Origin: Thermoplasmata archaeon
GTDB lineage: Archaea > Thermoplasmatota > Thermoplasmata > RBG-16-68-12 > SOIM01
Direction: 5' to 3'
NCBI GenBank assembly: GCA_023140195.1
Contig: JAGLME010000018.1
Span: 124,001-188,000, forward strand
DNA: 64,000 nt
Every line of letters starts with the position of its first letter. Position 1 is the first letter of the stretch. Below the pieces are notes generated by a model. The model was not told the origin of the DNA, ran no database searches, and saw only the letters and a list, made by a program, of their open reading frames with translations. The position numbers and the translations under genes were made by a program. Below, one piece after another: positions 51,624 to 59,967 of the stretch.

Positions 51624-52733
51624 ATGAGAAGCCTGATGATAGTCTCGAACGATGTATCGCGCGACGCGAGAGTCCAAAGGGAAGGACAGTCACTGGTGAG
51701 GGCCGGACACGAGGTCGAGGTCATCGGCTGGGACAGGCAGGGAACCGAGTCCAGGCGCGACACCATCGGAGGCGTCAAGGTCACCAGGATGAGGAACACC
51801 CGGCTGATGCGCGTCGCTCCGAGCGATCTGTTCAGGAATCCGCTGTGGTGGAGGATGGCTTATAAGGAAGGAGTCAAGCACGAGTTCGATATCGTACATT
51901 GCCATGATCTGGACACCTTGCAGTCCGGGGTGAAGCTGAAGAAAAGGAAAGGGACGCCTCTGATATTCGACGCTCACGAGATATTCACGTACATGATAGA
52001 GGAGGACGTGTCCAAGATAGTCCGTAACTACGCGGAGAGGATGGAGAAATCGCTTCTCCGAGATGTGGACCATATGATCACTGTCAACGGTGCCTTGCAG
52101 GACTATTATCGGGAGAGGTTCGACGGAGATGTGAGCGTGGTCATGAACTGTCCGGAGGAGATACTCGCCGAATACGAGTCCCCGACATGCGAGATGTTCA
52201 CCCTTCTCTACATAGGGACGCTTCACAAGAGCCGGTTCGTGAGTGAGCTGGTCGATGTTGTTGGTTCCATGGACGATGTCCAGCTGAAGATCGGGGGAGA
52301 AGCGGAGCTCTATGACGAGGTCGAGAGGAAGAGCCAGCAATACGACAACGTGTCGTTCCTGGGGACGGTTCCGTACAAGGCCGTAATGCCACTTACGAAG
52401 GAAAGCCATGCCGTTTTCTGCATGTTCGACCCAGAGAACAGGATCAACCAGGTGGGGACGCCCAACAAGGTGTTCGAAGCGATGGCCATGGGGAAGCCTT
52501 CGATTGTCTCTAAGGGTATTCTGAGCGGGGATATCGTGGAGAAGGAGGAATGCGGTCTGGCCGTGGAGTATGATGAGGAGTCCTTGAGAGATGCCATTGA
52601 GAAGCTGAGAGATGACGCTTCCCTCTTTGAGCAGTTGGGGAGAAACGGACTTGAGGCTGCAAAGAGAGAGTACAACTGGGCTCATCAAGAGAAGAGTCTT
52701 CTGAACGCCGTCGGCAGATTCGAAAACCCATAG
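51624..52733 (+). CDS. GT4 family glycosyltransferase
   Basis: 369 residues from ATG 51624 (MRSLMIVSNDVSRDARV); an ATG at 51594 is in frame but lies on the possible TATA box CCTTAAAC. Donor motif GTPNKVFEAMAMGKPSIV. It resembles the GT4 at 26.2-27.4 kb. It diverges from the GT2 pair, so the region 51525-51623 acts as promoter for both sides. Confidence 0.88.
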   Translation: MRSLMIVSNDVSRDARVQREGQSLVRAGHEVEVIGWDRQGTESRRDTIGGVKVTRMRNTRLMRVAPSDLFRNPLWWRMAYKEGVKHEFDIVHCHDLDTLQSGVKLKKRKGTPLIFDAHEIFTYMIEEDVSKIVRNYAERMEKSLLRDVDHMITVNGALQDYYRERFDGDVSVVMNCPEEILAEYESPTCEMFTLLYIGTLHKSRFVSELVDVVGSMDDVQLKIGGEAELYDEVERKSQQYDNVSFLGTVPYKAVMPLTKESHAVFCMFDPENRINQVGTPNKVFEAMAMGKPSIVSKGILSGDIVEKEECGLAVEYDEESLRDAIEKLRDDASLFEQLGRNGLEAAKREYNWAHQEKSLLNAVGRFENP

Positions 52734-52742
52734 GCAAGACCT

Positions 52743-53885
52743 TCAGGAAACACCCTCGCTGAATAAGTTGGTGATGTACCAGTTCTCTGGCTTCAGGACA
52801 TACTCGCCGGGAATCCCGTACGATTTTACCAACACGTCCATAGTGGCCCGAGGAAGTTCCAAGAAACCGGATTCAGAAAACACCTCTTCATTCAATCTTG
52901 ATGTGTCATTCCTGGATATTCTTGTGGTGAGAATGTGCACCTTCTCGTTCTTCATCGATTGGACCACGCCTTCCATCAGAAGGCTCAATTCTCTCTCATG
53001 ATCCTTCAGGCCCAGCAGGTCAGTGATTCTCCCCTCAACGGTCTTGTCGTTGTCCACAACTGTGAATGCCGCAAGGCCGACCAGCTCCCCATTCCTCTCA
53101 ACACCGAACATCCTGTGAGGTAGTACGACATTCCCCGTCGTTCTCCACCTCATATGATCTGGTGATCGTTCAATCGTGACGCAGTCGTTCTCATCGCTGA
53201 ATCTCTCCCAAAGCCCCTTCAGCCCGCTAAGGTCGTCTCGGATCTCGACAATTCGGACCCCAGGCTCAGAAGGCCTATCTGGCACGGTGATTCTGCTGAG
53301 TTTGTCCGAGGGCGTCGACCAGATAGTTGGAGACCCCCTCAACGCTGAGATTCCAGGTAACTTCCTGATCAAAGTTGAGGTCGTCTTCATGATGCTGATT
53401 GGAAGAATGAGACTCGACATGAGAGAGACCATATGGTCATACCCCGCCTTCACCTGACCCTTTAGTGCGTCCTTGTTCGGAAATCCCCATATGAGGTCGA
53501 CACCTCTCTCGTGCGCTCGGTCGAACGTTTCGTTGATAAGGACGCTGAAGAGGTTCCTTCTCTCTTTCTCCGGAAGAAAGGCCGCTCCCGCCTTTCCTCG
53601 GTATGACGGATGGATTGCTGATCCTTCTGCTTTGGCCCCAAGCACGTCCCCGCCTCCACATTTCATCCTCATTGGAAGGACGGAGTAATGGCCCATTATC
53701 TTGCCGTCGTGCTCCGCAACCGTTATGACCGAATCCTCACAGCATTGCTTGTATTCCCACTCCCAGTTCCTCAAGGCGTTCTCGCCAGAAAGATGCTTCC
53801 AATTCTCCCCCATCAGTTCTATGATCCCGAGCTCGTCACCCTTTTCGTATGCCCTGACGATAATCCTGCCCTGCATGTGCGTCAT
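52743..53885 (-). CDS. GNAT-family acyltransferase-like protein
   Basis: 380 residues containing two GNAT-like halves. The first (about 8-160) has ITVAEHDGKIMGHYSVLP, AKAEGSAIHPSYRGKAGAA and GVDLIWGFPNKDAL, an acetyl-CoA-binding pattern as in Eis-like proteins; the second (about 210-375) includes FGVERNGELVGLAAFTVVD. Large GNATs of this type occur in polysaccharide loci and may acylate amino sugars. The TATA-like AATCTTAAACGG on the minus strand (about 53902-53913) supports the start. Confidence 0.75.
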   Translation of the reverse strand: MTHMQGRIIVRAYEKGDELGIIELMGENWKHLSGENALRNWEWEYKQCCEDSVITVAEHDGKIMGHYSVLPMRMKCGGGDVLGAKAEGSAIHPSYRGKAGAAFLPEKERRNLFSVLINETFDRAHERGVDLIWGFPNKDALKGQVKAGYDHMVSLMSSLILPISIMKTTSTLIRKLPGISALRGSPTIWSTPSDKLSRITVPDRPSEPGVRIVEIRDDLSGLKGLWERFSDENDCVTIERSPDHMRWRTTGNVVLPHRMFGVERNGELVGLAAFTVVDNDKTVEGRITDLLGLKDHERELSLLMEGVVQSMKNEKVHILTTRISRNDTSRLNEEVFSESGFLELPRATMDVLVKSYGIPGEYVLKPENWYITNLFSEGVS

Positions 53886-54048
53886 CCGACCTCTCAGATC
53901 CGTTTAAGATTGTGATTGCCTTTGAAGTTATATGTTTATCGACAGCCTGACCCATGCCAATGATTTCAACATCCGAGGAAGAAGATAGAAAGACTTAAAT
54001 CGAACCTGATTGTAGCTCATCCGACCCTCTGGTTATCGGTGTGGCCAT

Positions 54049-55335
54049 ATGGTTTCAACGAGTTACATGAGAGATGTCTACGATAGTGTCGTGGGATCTC
54101 CCAAAGAGCAATCTGACGCAGTGAACTGGCAGAAGTATGAGAACCGAAGTGGGGAGTTCGGGTCACACCTCAACGGACAAACCCTTTCAAACACCCCCAA
54201 GACCCCGGTCATGAGCGAGTTGCTGAGGCAGATCGAGAACGAATCATGGCGGGATTGTGAGAAGAAATGCATCCCTTGGATCCAGAAATGGTATTATCCC
54301 GGCGAAAAGGAGTTCGCGGTGTTCTTGTCCCACGATGTCGACGAGATCGAATGGAGTTGGAGAAGGAAGCTCCTGATGGGGGTCAGGCATCCTTCGACAT
54401 TGACTGGCGGGAAGAACCATTACTGGGGATTCGACGAGATCATGGAACTGGAGAGAAAGCATGGAGTTAGATCAACATTCTTCTTCGTCTCCAAGAGCAG
54501 ACACAAGCGCGACCCTCCATATTCGATCCAAGACGTTGCCGACGTCATCAGAGAACTCAGAACGGGGGGATGGGAAGTTGGGCTGCATGGTTCGTACAAT
54601 TCGTTTAACAACCGTGAGTTCCTCCAAGAAGAGAAGGAGGCCCTCCAGTATGTGGTTGGCGAAGAGGTAAGTGGGGTGAGGCAACACTTCGTGAACTTCG
54701 ACCCCGCCGTCACTTTCGGACTTCAAGAGTCCATTGGCTTCGCATACGACAGTACAATAGGATATCGAGAGGTTTCCGGCTTCGCTTCAGGCGTCTGCCA
54801 TCCTTACCGGTTCGAAGGAAGCTCATTCTATGAACTGCCTGTGATGGTGATAGACGGACAGCTCTTCTGGCACGAGAAGAAGAGCACCAAAGGTGCGATC
54901 GAAGAGGTCGATAGGTTCTTGAACACAGCAAGGAAGTACAACGGCATACTGACCATGGACTGGCATCAGAGGACAGTGGACGGATACACCTTCCCCGGAT
55001 GGGCCGAGGCCTATGCCGAGTCCCTTGAGAGGATCAAGTCGATGAACGTCTTCATCGCCACCGGAGAGGAGTTGCTGGATTGGTGGAAGAGGAGGGAGTC
55101 TGTCGTCTTCGAAGGTCGAAACGTAACCGACGAATCAGTGGAATGGAACCTCCTGGCCGAAAGGAAGATTGATGATTTCACTTTAAGAATTCGCAACCCC
55201 GAAGGGTCAAGATACAAGAAGCCTGACGTTCAAAGCAAGGTCAAATTCCAGATCGCAGAAAAAGGTAACGAAATCTGGATAAGGTTCAGTGCAATCCCCA
55301 AAGGAGAGAAGATCAGAGTCACGATGGCGAGGTAG
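54049..55335 (+). CDS. NodB-like polysaccharide deacetylase family protein
   Basis: 428 residues. The core (about 85-340) has the metal/catalytic motif FLSHDVDE (motif 1) and VGLHGSYNS (motif 2) of carbohydrate esterase family 4 proteins, with GVRQHFVNFD following and TMDWHQRTVDGYTFPGW near the end. N-terminal 80 and C-terminal 80 residues are not recognised. It may deacetylate a glycan or act as a glycan-modifying enzyme. No signal peptide, so it probably acts inside the cell on precursors. It overlaps no gene; asnB starts 19 bp later. Confidence 0.82.
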   Translation: MVSTSYMRDVYDSVVGSPKEQSDAVNWQKYENRSGEFGSHLNGQTLSNTPKTPVMSELLRQIENESWRDCEKKCIPWIQKWYYPGEKEFAVFLSHDVDEIEWSWRRKLLMGVRHPSTLTGGKNHYWGFDEIMELERKHGVRSTFFFVSKSRHKRDPPYSIQDVADVIRELRTGGWEVGLHGSYNSFNNREFLQEEKEALQYVVGEEVSGVRQHFVNFDPAVTFGLQESIGFAYDSTIGYREVSGFASGVCHPYRFEGSSFYELPVMVIDGQLFWHEKKSTKGAIEEVDRFLNTARKYNGILTMDWHQRTVDGYTFPGWAEAYAESLERIKSMNVFIATGEELLDWWKRRESVVFEGRNVTDESVEWNLLAERKIDDFTLRIRNPEGSRYKKPDVQSKVKFQIAEKGNEIWIRFSAIPKGEKIRVTMAR

Positions 55336-55354
55336 CACGCTTAAGGAGCCTATT

Positions 55355-57259
55355 ATGTGCGGAATCTGCGGGATCTATAGCCCCAAGATACAGGTCGATG
55401 AAGGGATCATCCAGATCATGAAAGACAGCTTGGTCCATCGGGGGCCTGATGATGAGGGGAGCTACTTCGATGGGGATATGGGTCTGGGGTTCAGGCGTCT
55501 CAGCATCCTTGACCTGGAGACCGGAAACCAGCCTATGGCTAACGAGGATGAAACTGTCTGGGTCGTGTACAACGGGGAGCTCTACAACCATCTCGAACTG
55601 AAGGAGGTCTTGCTGAAGAAGGGGCATAGATACTCGACGACCAGCGATACCGAGACCCTCCTCCACGCGTACGAGGAATGGGGCATGGATTTCCTTAACC
55701 GTCTCAACGGCATGTTCTCATTTGCCATCTGGGACAAGGAGAAGAGACGGCTCATCTTGGCCCGTGATAGGGTCGGTGTGAAACCTCTCTACTACTTCTA
55801 TGACGGCGAGAACTTTGCGTTCGCTTCCGAGATGAAATCGCTGATTCTCTGTCCAGGGGTCCCAAGGTCCGTTAACAGGATGGCCTTGTTGGATTATTTG
55901 ACCTATCAGAGTGTTTTTGGTCAGAAGACATTCTTCGAAGGCATCAAGAAGCTCCTCCCAGGACATTTCCTTGTCTTCGACGGCGAGAAGGTCAGTGTTC
56001 ACCAGTACTGGGATTTGGTTTTCGATGAGACCGGAACGGGTGACGAGGACCATTACGCACAGAGCTACCGAAACCTCCTGAACAAGTCGGTCGAGATGCA
56101 ACTCATGAGCGACGTCCCTGTGGGCTTCCATTTGAGCGGAGGACTCGATTCCAGCTCCGTGGTTCTTGCCGCCTCTGAGCATATGAAAGGGTTCAAGACA
56201 TTCTCAGGGAGGTTCCCCGAAAGCGGATTCGATGAATCTCAGTATGCCCATCAGGTCGCCTCCATTGTCGGCGCTGAAGAACATGAGATGACCCTTCAGG
56301 CAGAGGACCTTTCCCGAATGATTCAGGAGATCTTGTGGTTCGTTGATTCACCCCGCGGTGGTCCCGGTGTGATACCCCAGTATCATGTGGCCATGCTGGC
56401 AAGCCAACATGTCAAGGTCGTTCTCACAGGTCACGGTGGCGACGAGCTGTTCGCTGGATATCCTGTTTACCTCATTCCTCACATAATGGAATCCATGCTG
56501 CGGAGACCAACACAGAGCGGCGTTTCAAGAGGAAGAGAGATCGTGAGAGCGATGGAGGATCTGATTCCCCGAGGAAGGGTCGAAGGCTTCAGGAGGATAT
56601 TGGGTCTGCCGGCATATTCTATCATCCAGGGGTCGCTGCGGAAATACGCGAGGGCGACCATGTTCAGCACAGACGAACTCTCCAGGCTACTACTTCCTGA
56701 TGTAACTCATCAATGTCAAGGCTATCAACCAGAGCATATATTGGACGCTTATCTGGAACGCACGAACGCGAAGTCGGCCCTGAACAAGCTGATCTACCTG
56801 GACGTGAAGACATATCTGCCCACCTTGCTTGCGAACGAGGACAAGACCAGTATGGCTTTCTCATTGGAGGCCAGGGTCCCGGTTCTGGACGATGTGATGG
56901 TGGAATTGTCAGGAAGGATACCGGCTCATCACAAGATAAGCGGTCTCACGCTCAAGAACATACCCCGAAAGGCAGCTAAGGGCGTTCTGCCGACCGATGT
57001 GATAAGTCACAAGAAACTCGGATTCCCGGTCCCGATAGCCACATGGTTCAGAACTGAGCTGAAGAGCTATCTGTACGATACTCTGCTATCTCCTGACGCA
57101 AGAAGGAGGGGGTTCTTCAACACGGAATATGTGGAGAAGGTTCTGGACAAACACATGAGGGGCGTCAGGAACCACAGCGATAAACTCTGGTGTTTGCTGA
57201 ACTTCGAGCTGTGGAACAGACTGTACATCGATCCCGAGAAGCCGAGAAGACCAACTTGA
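55355..57259 (+). CDS. asnB: Asparagine synthase (glutamine-hydrolysing)
   Basis: 634 residues from ATG 55355, which places Cys2 of MCGICGIYSP as the nucleophile; AAGGAG is eight bases upstream. The glutaminase domain is followed by the ATP pyrophosphatase domain with SGGLDSS and HGGDELFAGY. In glycan gene clusters close relatives amidate uronic acids or other sugar acids rather than make asparagine. The neighbours (deacetylase, GNAT, glycosyltransferases) favour that here, but the sequence alone does not settle it. Confidence 0.9.
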   Translation: MCGICGIYSPKIQVDEGIIQIMKDSLVHRGPDDEGSYFDGDMGLGFRRLSILDLETGNQPMANEDETVWVVYNGELYNHLELKEVLLKKGHRYSTTSDTETLLHAYEEWGMDFLNRLNGMFSFAIWDKEKRRLILARDRVGVKPLYYFYDGENFAFASEMKSLILCPGVPRSVNRMALLDYLTYQSVFGQKTFFEGIKKLLPGHFLVFDGEKVSVHQYWDLVFDETGTGDEDHYAQSYRNLLNKSVEMQLMSDVPVGFHLSGGLDSSSVVLAASEHMKGFKTFSGRFPESGFDESQYAHQVASIVGAEEHEMTLQAEDLSRMIQEILWFVDSPRGGPGVIPQYHVAMLASQHVKVVLTGHGGDELFAGYPVYLIPHIMESMLRRPTQSGVSRGREIVRAMEDLIPRGRVEGFRRILGLPAYSIIQGSLRKYARATMFSTDELSRLLLPDVTHQCQGYQPEHILDAYLERTNAKSALNKLIYLDVKTYLPTLLANEDKTSMAFSLEARVPVLDDVMVELSGRIPAHHKISGLTLKNIPRKAAKGVLPTDVISHKKLGFPVPIATWFRTELKSYLYDTLLSPDARRRGFFNTEYVEKVLDKHMRGVRNHSDKLWCLLNFELWNRLYIDPEKPRRPT

Positions 57260-57341
57260 CGCCTCAGGTGAAGATGGTCACGCTCTGCAAATTCTATTTA
57301 TACGGCTAGGTCGATAATCATCATGGAGGAGGACTGCGTAA

Positions 57342-58304
57342 ATGGATAGCATTTGGGCGCCCATTGTGTCAATTGCATTATTGGTTGCATGGATTCCTAC
57401 GCTTGGCGTTGTGCCTGTGGAATATGGAGACACGGCCGAATTCAACTCGATGACCGTTGTCCCTGTTTCCGACGGAACGAGCGTCACGATCTATGAGAGA
57501 ACGGGAGATTGGTTCGCACTGACCTATACCGTTGCCACCCTTTCAGGTACGGGAGGGAAGTTCGACTCCGGGGCGCATGAGCACTACACGTTCACAACCG
57601 ACGGAACATATCTGATCTCAGATTGCTACAGGACATATTCCAACGGAGGGGCACACAACATTGTTGCTGCAAGGCTCGACGGTGTGCCAGGATACCCTGG
57701 CGGCATCTGGATCGGGGAGGTCGTCAGCTATGTTCTTGGCCGCGATGGAATACCTGAGACCAGGTTCAGTGCACTTGGAGAGCACATGGAGAACCATACT
57801 AGGTTCGGCGATGAGAACAGCCAATTGGTGTTCGCCTTCCTGGTCGAGTCCGCTCCCACCGAGATAGAAGCCGAGGTGGAATGCGGTCCGCAGACCCTGA
57901 ACCTGGGAAGCGTGGGGAACTGGATAACGTGCTACATCGAGCTTCCTGTGCCGTATGACCCAAGGGACATCAATGTCAACACCATACTCATGAACGGTGT
58001 CCTCTCTCCAGAACTCGACCCAAAATACGGGTTCGTGAACTCAGAAGATTCGTACATCGTTGATCATGACGAGGATGGGATTGAAGAGAGATTGGTCAAG
58101 TTCGACCGCGAGGATGTGCAGGATATGGCGATAATAACCAGACAGTGGGAGATAACCTTGACCGGGAGTCTCGTTGACGGAACTGACTTTGTGGGCCACG
58201 AGGTGATTATGACCATTTATCCGCAGGCGAAGCTTATGGGAGGTGCCGAGTGCACAGAACGGCCTTTGAACGGAAACTACAATCAGGCCCAGTCGTACTA
58301 CTGA
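57342..58304 (+). CDS. Secreted protein with VTIYERTG domain and a C-terminal domain shared with the 25-kb protein
   Basis: 320 residues. A signal-like hydrophobic N-terminus (to about residue 25) precedes a domain (about 45-165) beginning SVTIYERTG and ending SALGEHMENHTRFGDENS. Residues about 180-300 carry TLNLGSVGNWITCYIELP, the segment also present at 24.9-26.1 kb. DHDEDGIEERL may bind calcium. TATA-like TCTATTTATAC at 57293-57303 is about 44 bp upstream. No anchor. The first domain is repeated in the next gene, so the two arose by duplication. Confidence 0.72.
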   Translation: MDSIWAPIVSIALLVAWIPTLGVVPVEYGDTAEFNSMTVVPVSDGTSVTIYERTGDWFALTYTVATLSGTGGKFDSGAHEHYTFTTDGTYLISDCYRTYSNGGAHNIVAARLDGVPGYPGGIWIGEVVSYVLGRDGIPETRFSALGEHMENHTRFGDENSQLVFAFLVESAPTEIEAEVECGPQTLNLGSVGNWITCYIELPVPYDPRDINVNTILMNGVLSPELDPKYGFVNSEDSYIVDHDEDGIEERLVKFDREDVQDMAIITRQWEITLTGSLVDGTDFVGHEVIMTIYPQAKLMGGAECTERPLNGNYNQAQSYY

Positions 58305-59962
58305 CGCTTTTTCTTTTGGTGAACCTGTCATTCACTAGCCCAGTTCAGATTCCAGTGCGGAACGCCGAAACAGATGCTCTGCAAGAGGAAAATCCCTTCT
58401 TCTCGAGTCAAAGCGGATACGAAACAACGATTGGCGACGACCCCTGGATCGAGATTGATGTCGGCGTGTCCGCAGCTAGCAGCGTCACGATCTACGAGAG
58501 GACGGGTGTCTACAACATAAGAACGTATGACCTGGCAACTCTCATGGGTCCCGGAGGTTCGTTCTCCACGGGCGCCTTTGAGGAATACAATGTGACAAGT
58601 GACGGAAATGTTCTCACCATCCACTGCTTCCGACCCAACATCGACGGGGGAGGGAACAACATCGTGGCCACTCGACTCGATGGTGTGGCTGGATTCCCGA
58701 ATGGACTCTGGGCGACCCGGATAGATAGCTACGTTATGGGTATTGGCGGAGTGCCTGAGACCAGGTTCAACGCTCTTGGCGAACATATGATGAACCATAC
58801 AGTGCTCGGAGATGACCACAGCGAGATCGTCCTGGGTTACTCATACATATATCGGGTGTTGCCGCCCTCCAACCTCACCACTGCCGTTCAAGGCTCTGAT
58901 ATCACGCTGAGCTGGACACCTTCACCGTCCTTCGGGATCGACTATTACAAGGTATATGCTGGGAACGCACCGAGATTGATGGATTTGAACACCCCCATTG
59001 GGTCAACACCGTTCGGATCATCAACCCCCGTTTGGACACATTTCGGGGGAGCTTCCAACCAAGAACACTACTATCTTGTTCGGGCATACAATTCCACCTA
59101 CGGGCTTGAGAGCTACACCTCCAACACAGCCGGGATCTTCGCGATCCAGTTTGAGCAAGGAAGGAACGCCTTCTCTCTTCCGTTAGAGCCCTTCAACCTC
59201 ACATATGTCAGCGACCTCTGGAATCGAATACCTGGCTCGCAGTCTTTGTTCTGGATGGGACCCGACGACCGTTGGGTTGAGTATGAGGGTCCCGGATATC
59301 CCGACGTGGTTGCAGAGAACGGGAATGGATACATGGTTGACCTCCTACAGGACGTCAGGTTTGTGTTCACCGGACTTCCGGGCTCCATGATCAAGTGCAA
59401 GGACGGTTTTGGTTTCGATTCGGCGGCCAGAGGTAATTTGAACGGTATTTACGGGAACTACAGAGTTCTTCTACAATGGAGTCGGCCAACTCAGAACGGG
59501 ACCTATTTCAGGGTTCTGCGATCGGACTCCAGGGACGGATTCTTTGAGCAGGGCGGCTATCGCGAGATTGGAACAATCTCATTCAGCACAACCCCACTTT
59601 ATTATGCAGATCTCGACCCGTTCTCGGACTCAGACAACGTTTTCTATATGATCGTACCAGTAGACCCTTCTGGAAGGAATGGAAGCAGTTCCTTCAGTTT
59701 GGCGGTGATCAGAATGGAGTTCGGTCCCGGGATAGTTAGTTTCGGCATCCCAGTGAGGACCTTTGAGATTCACAGCGTTGATTCCATATCCACATCTCTT
59801 GACCCGGTCGTAGGCGTCAGCTACTTCACCGACGGGATCTGGAAATTCCATTCCAAAGAAATGCCATCCTCGGTCTATTATGCTCCAATCACTCAGGGAG
59901 AGGGATATCAGATGTCTGTGGATCTGAACGGGCCTGTGACGATCGAGTTCATCGGGATGTGA
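58250..59962 (+). CDS. Secreted protein with VTIYERTG domain and FN3-like region
   Basis: 570 residues, GTG start overlapping the upstream gene by 55 bases; a hydrophobic export segment (VVLLTLFLLVNLSF) follows the basic N-terminus. Residues about 78-205 repeat the domain of the upstream protein (SVTIYERTG, NALGEHMMNHTVLGDDHS). After it comes a fibronectin III-like domain (about 208-300, PPSNLTTAVQGSDITLSW) and a further beta-rich portion with no recognised family. No C-terminal anchor. The long overlap suggests translational coupling, or that the true start is a rare codon downstream. Confidence 0.72.
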   Translation: MHRTAFERKLQSGPVVLLTLFLLVNLSFTSPVQIPVRNAETDALQEENPFFSSQSGYETTIGDDPWIEIDVGVSAASSVTIYERTGVYNIRTYDLATLMGPGGSFSTGAFEEYNVTSDGNVLTIHCFRPNIDGGGNNIVATRLDGVAGFPNGLWATRIDSYVMGIGGVPETRFNALGEHMMNHTVLGDDHSEIVLGYSYIYRVLPPSNLTTAVQGSDITLSWTPSPSFGIDYYKVYAGNAPRLMDLNTPIGSTPFGSSTPVWTHFGGASNQEHYYLVRAYNSTYGLESYTSNTAGIFAIQFEQGRNAFSLPLEPFNLTYVSDLWNRIPGSQSLFWMGPDDRWVEYEGPGYPDVVAENGNGYMVDLLQDVRFVFTGLPGSMIKCKDGFGFDSAARGNLNGIYGNYRVLLQWSRPTQNGTYFRVLRSDSRDGFFEQGGYREIGTISFSTTPLYYADLDPFSDSDNVFYMIVPVDPSGRNGSSSFSLAVIRMEFGPGIVSFGIPVRTFEIHSVDSISTSLDPVVGVSYFTDGIWKFHSKEMPSSVYYAPITQGEGYQMSVDLNGPVTIEFIGM

Positions 59963-59967
59963 TGAGC

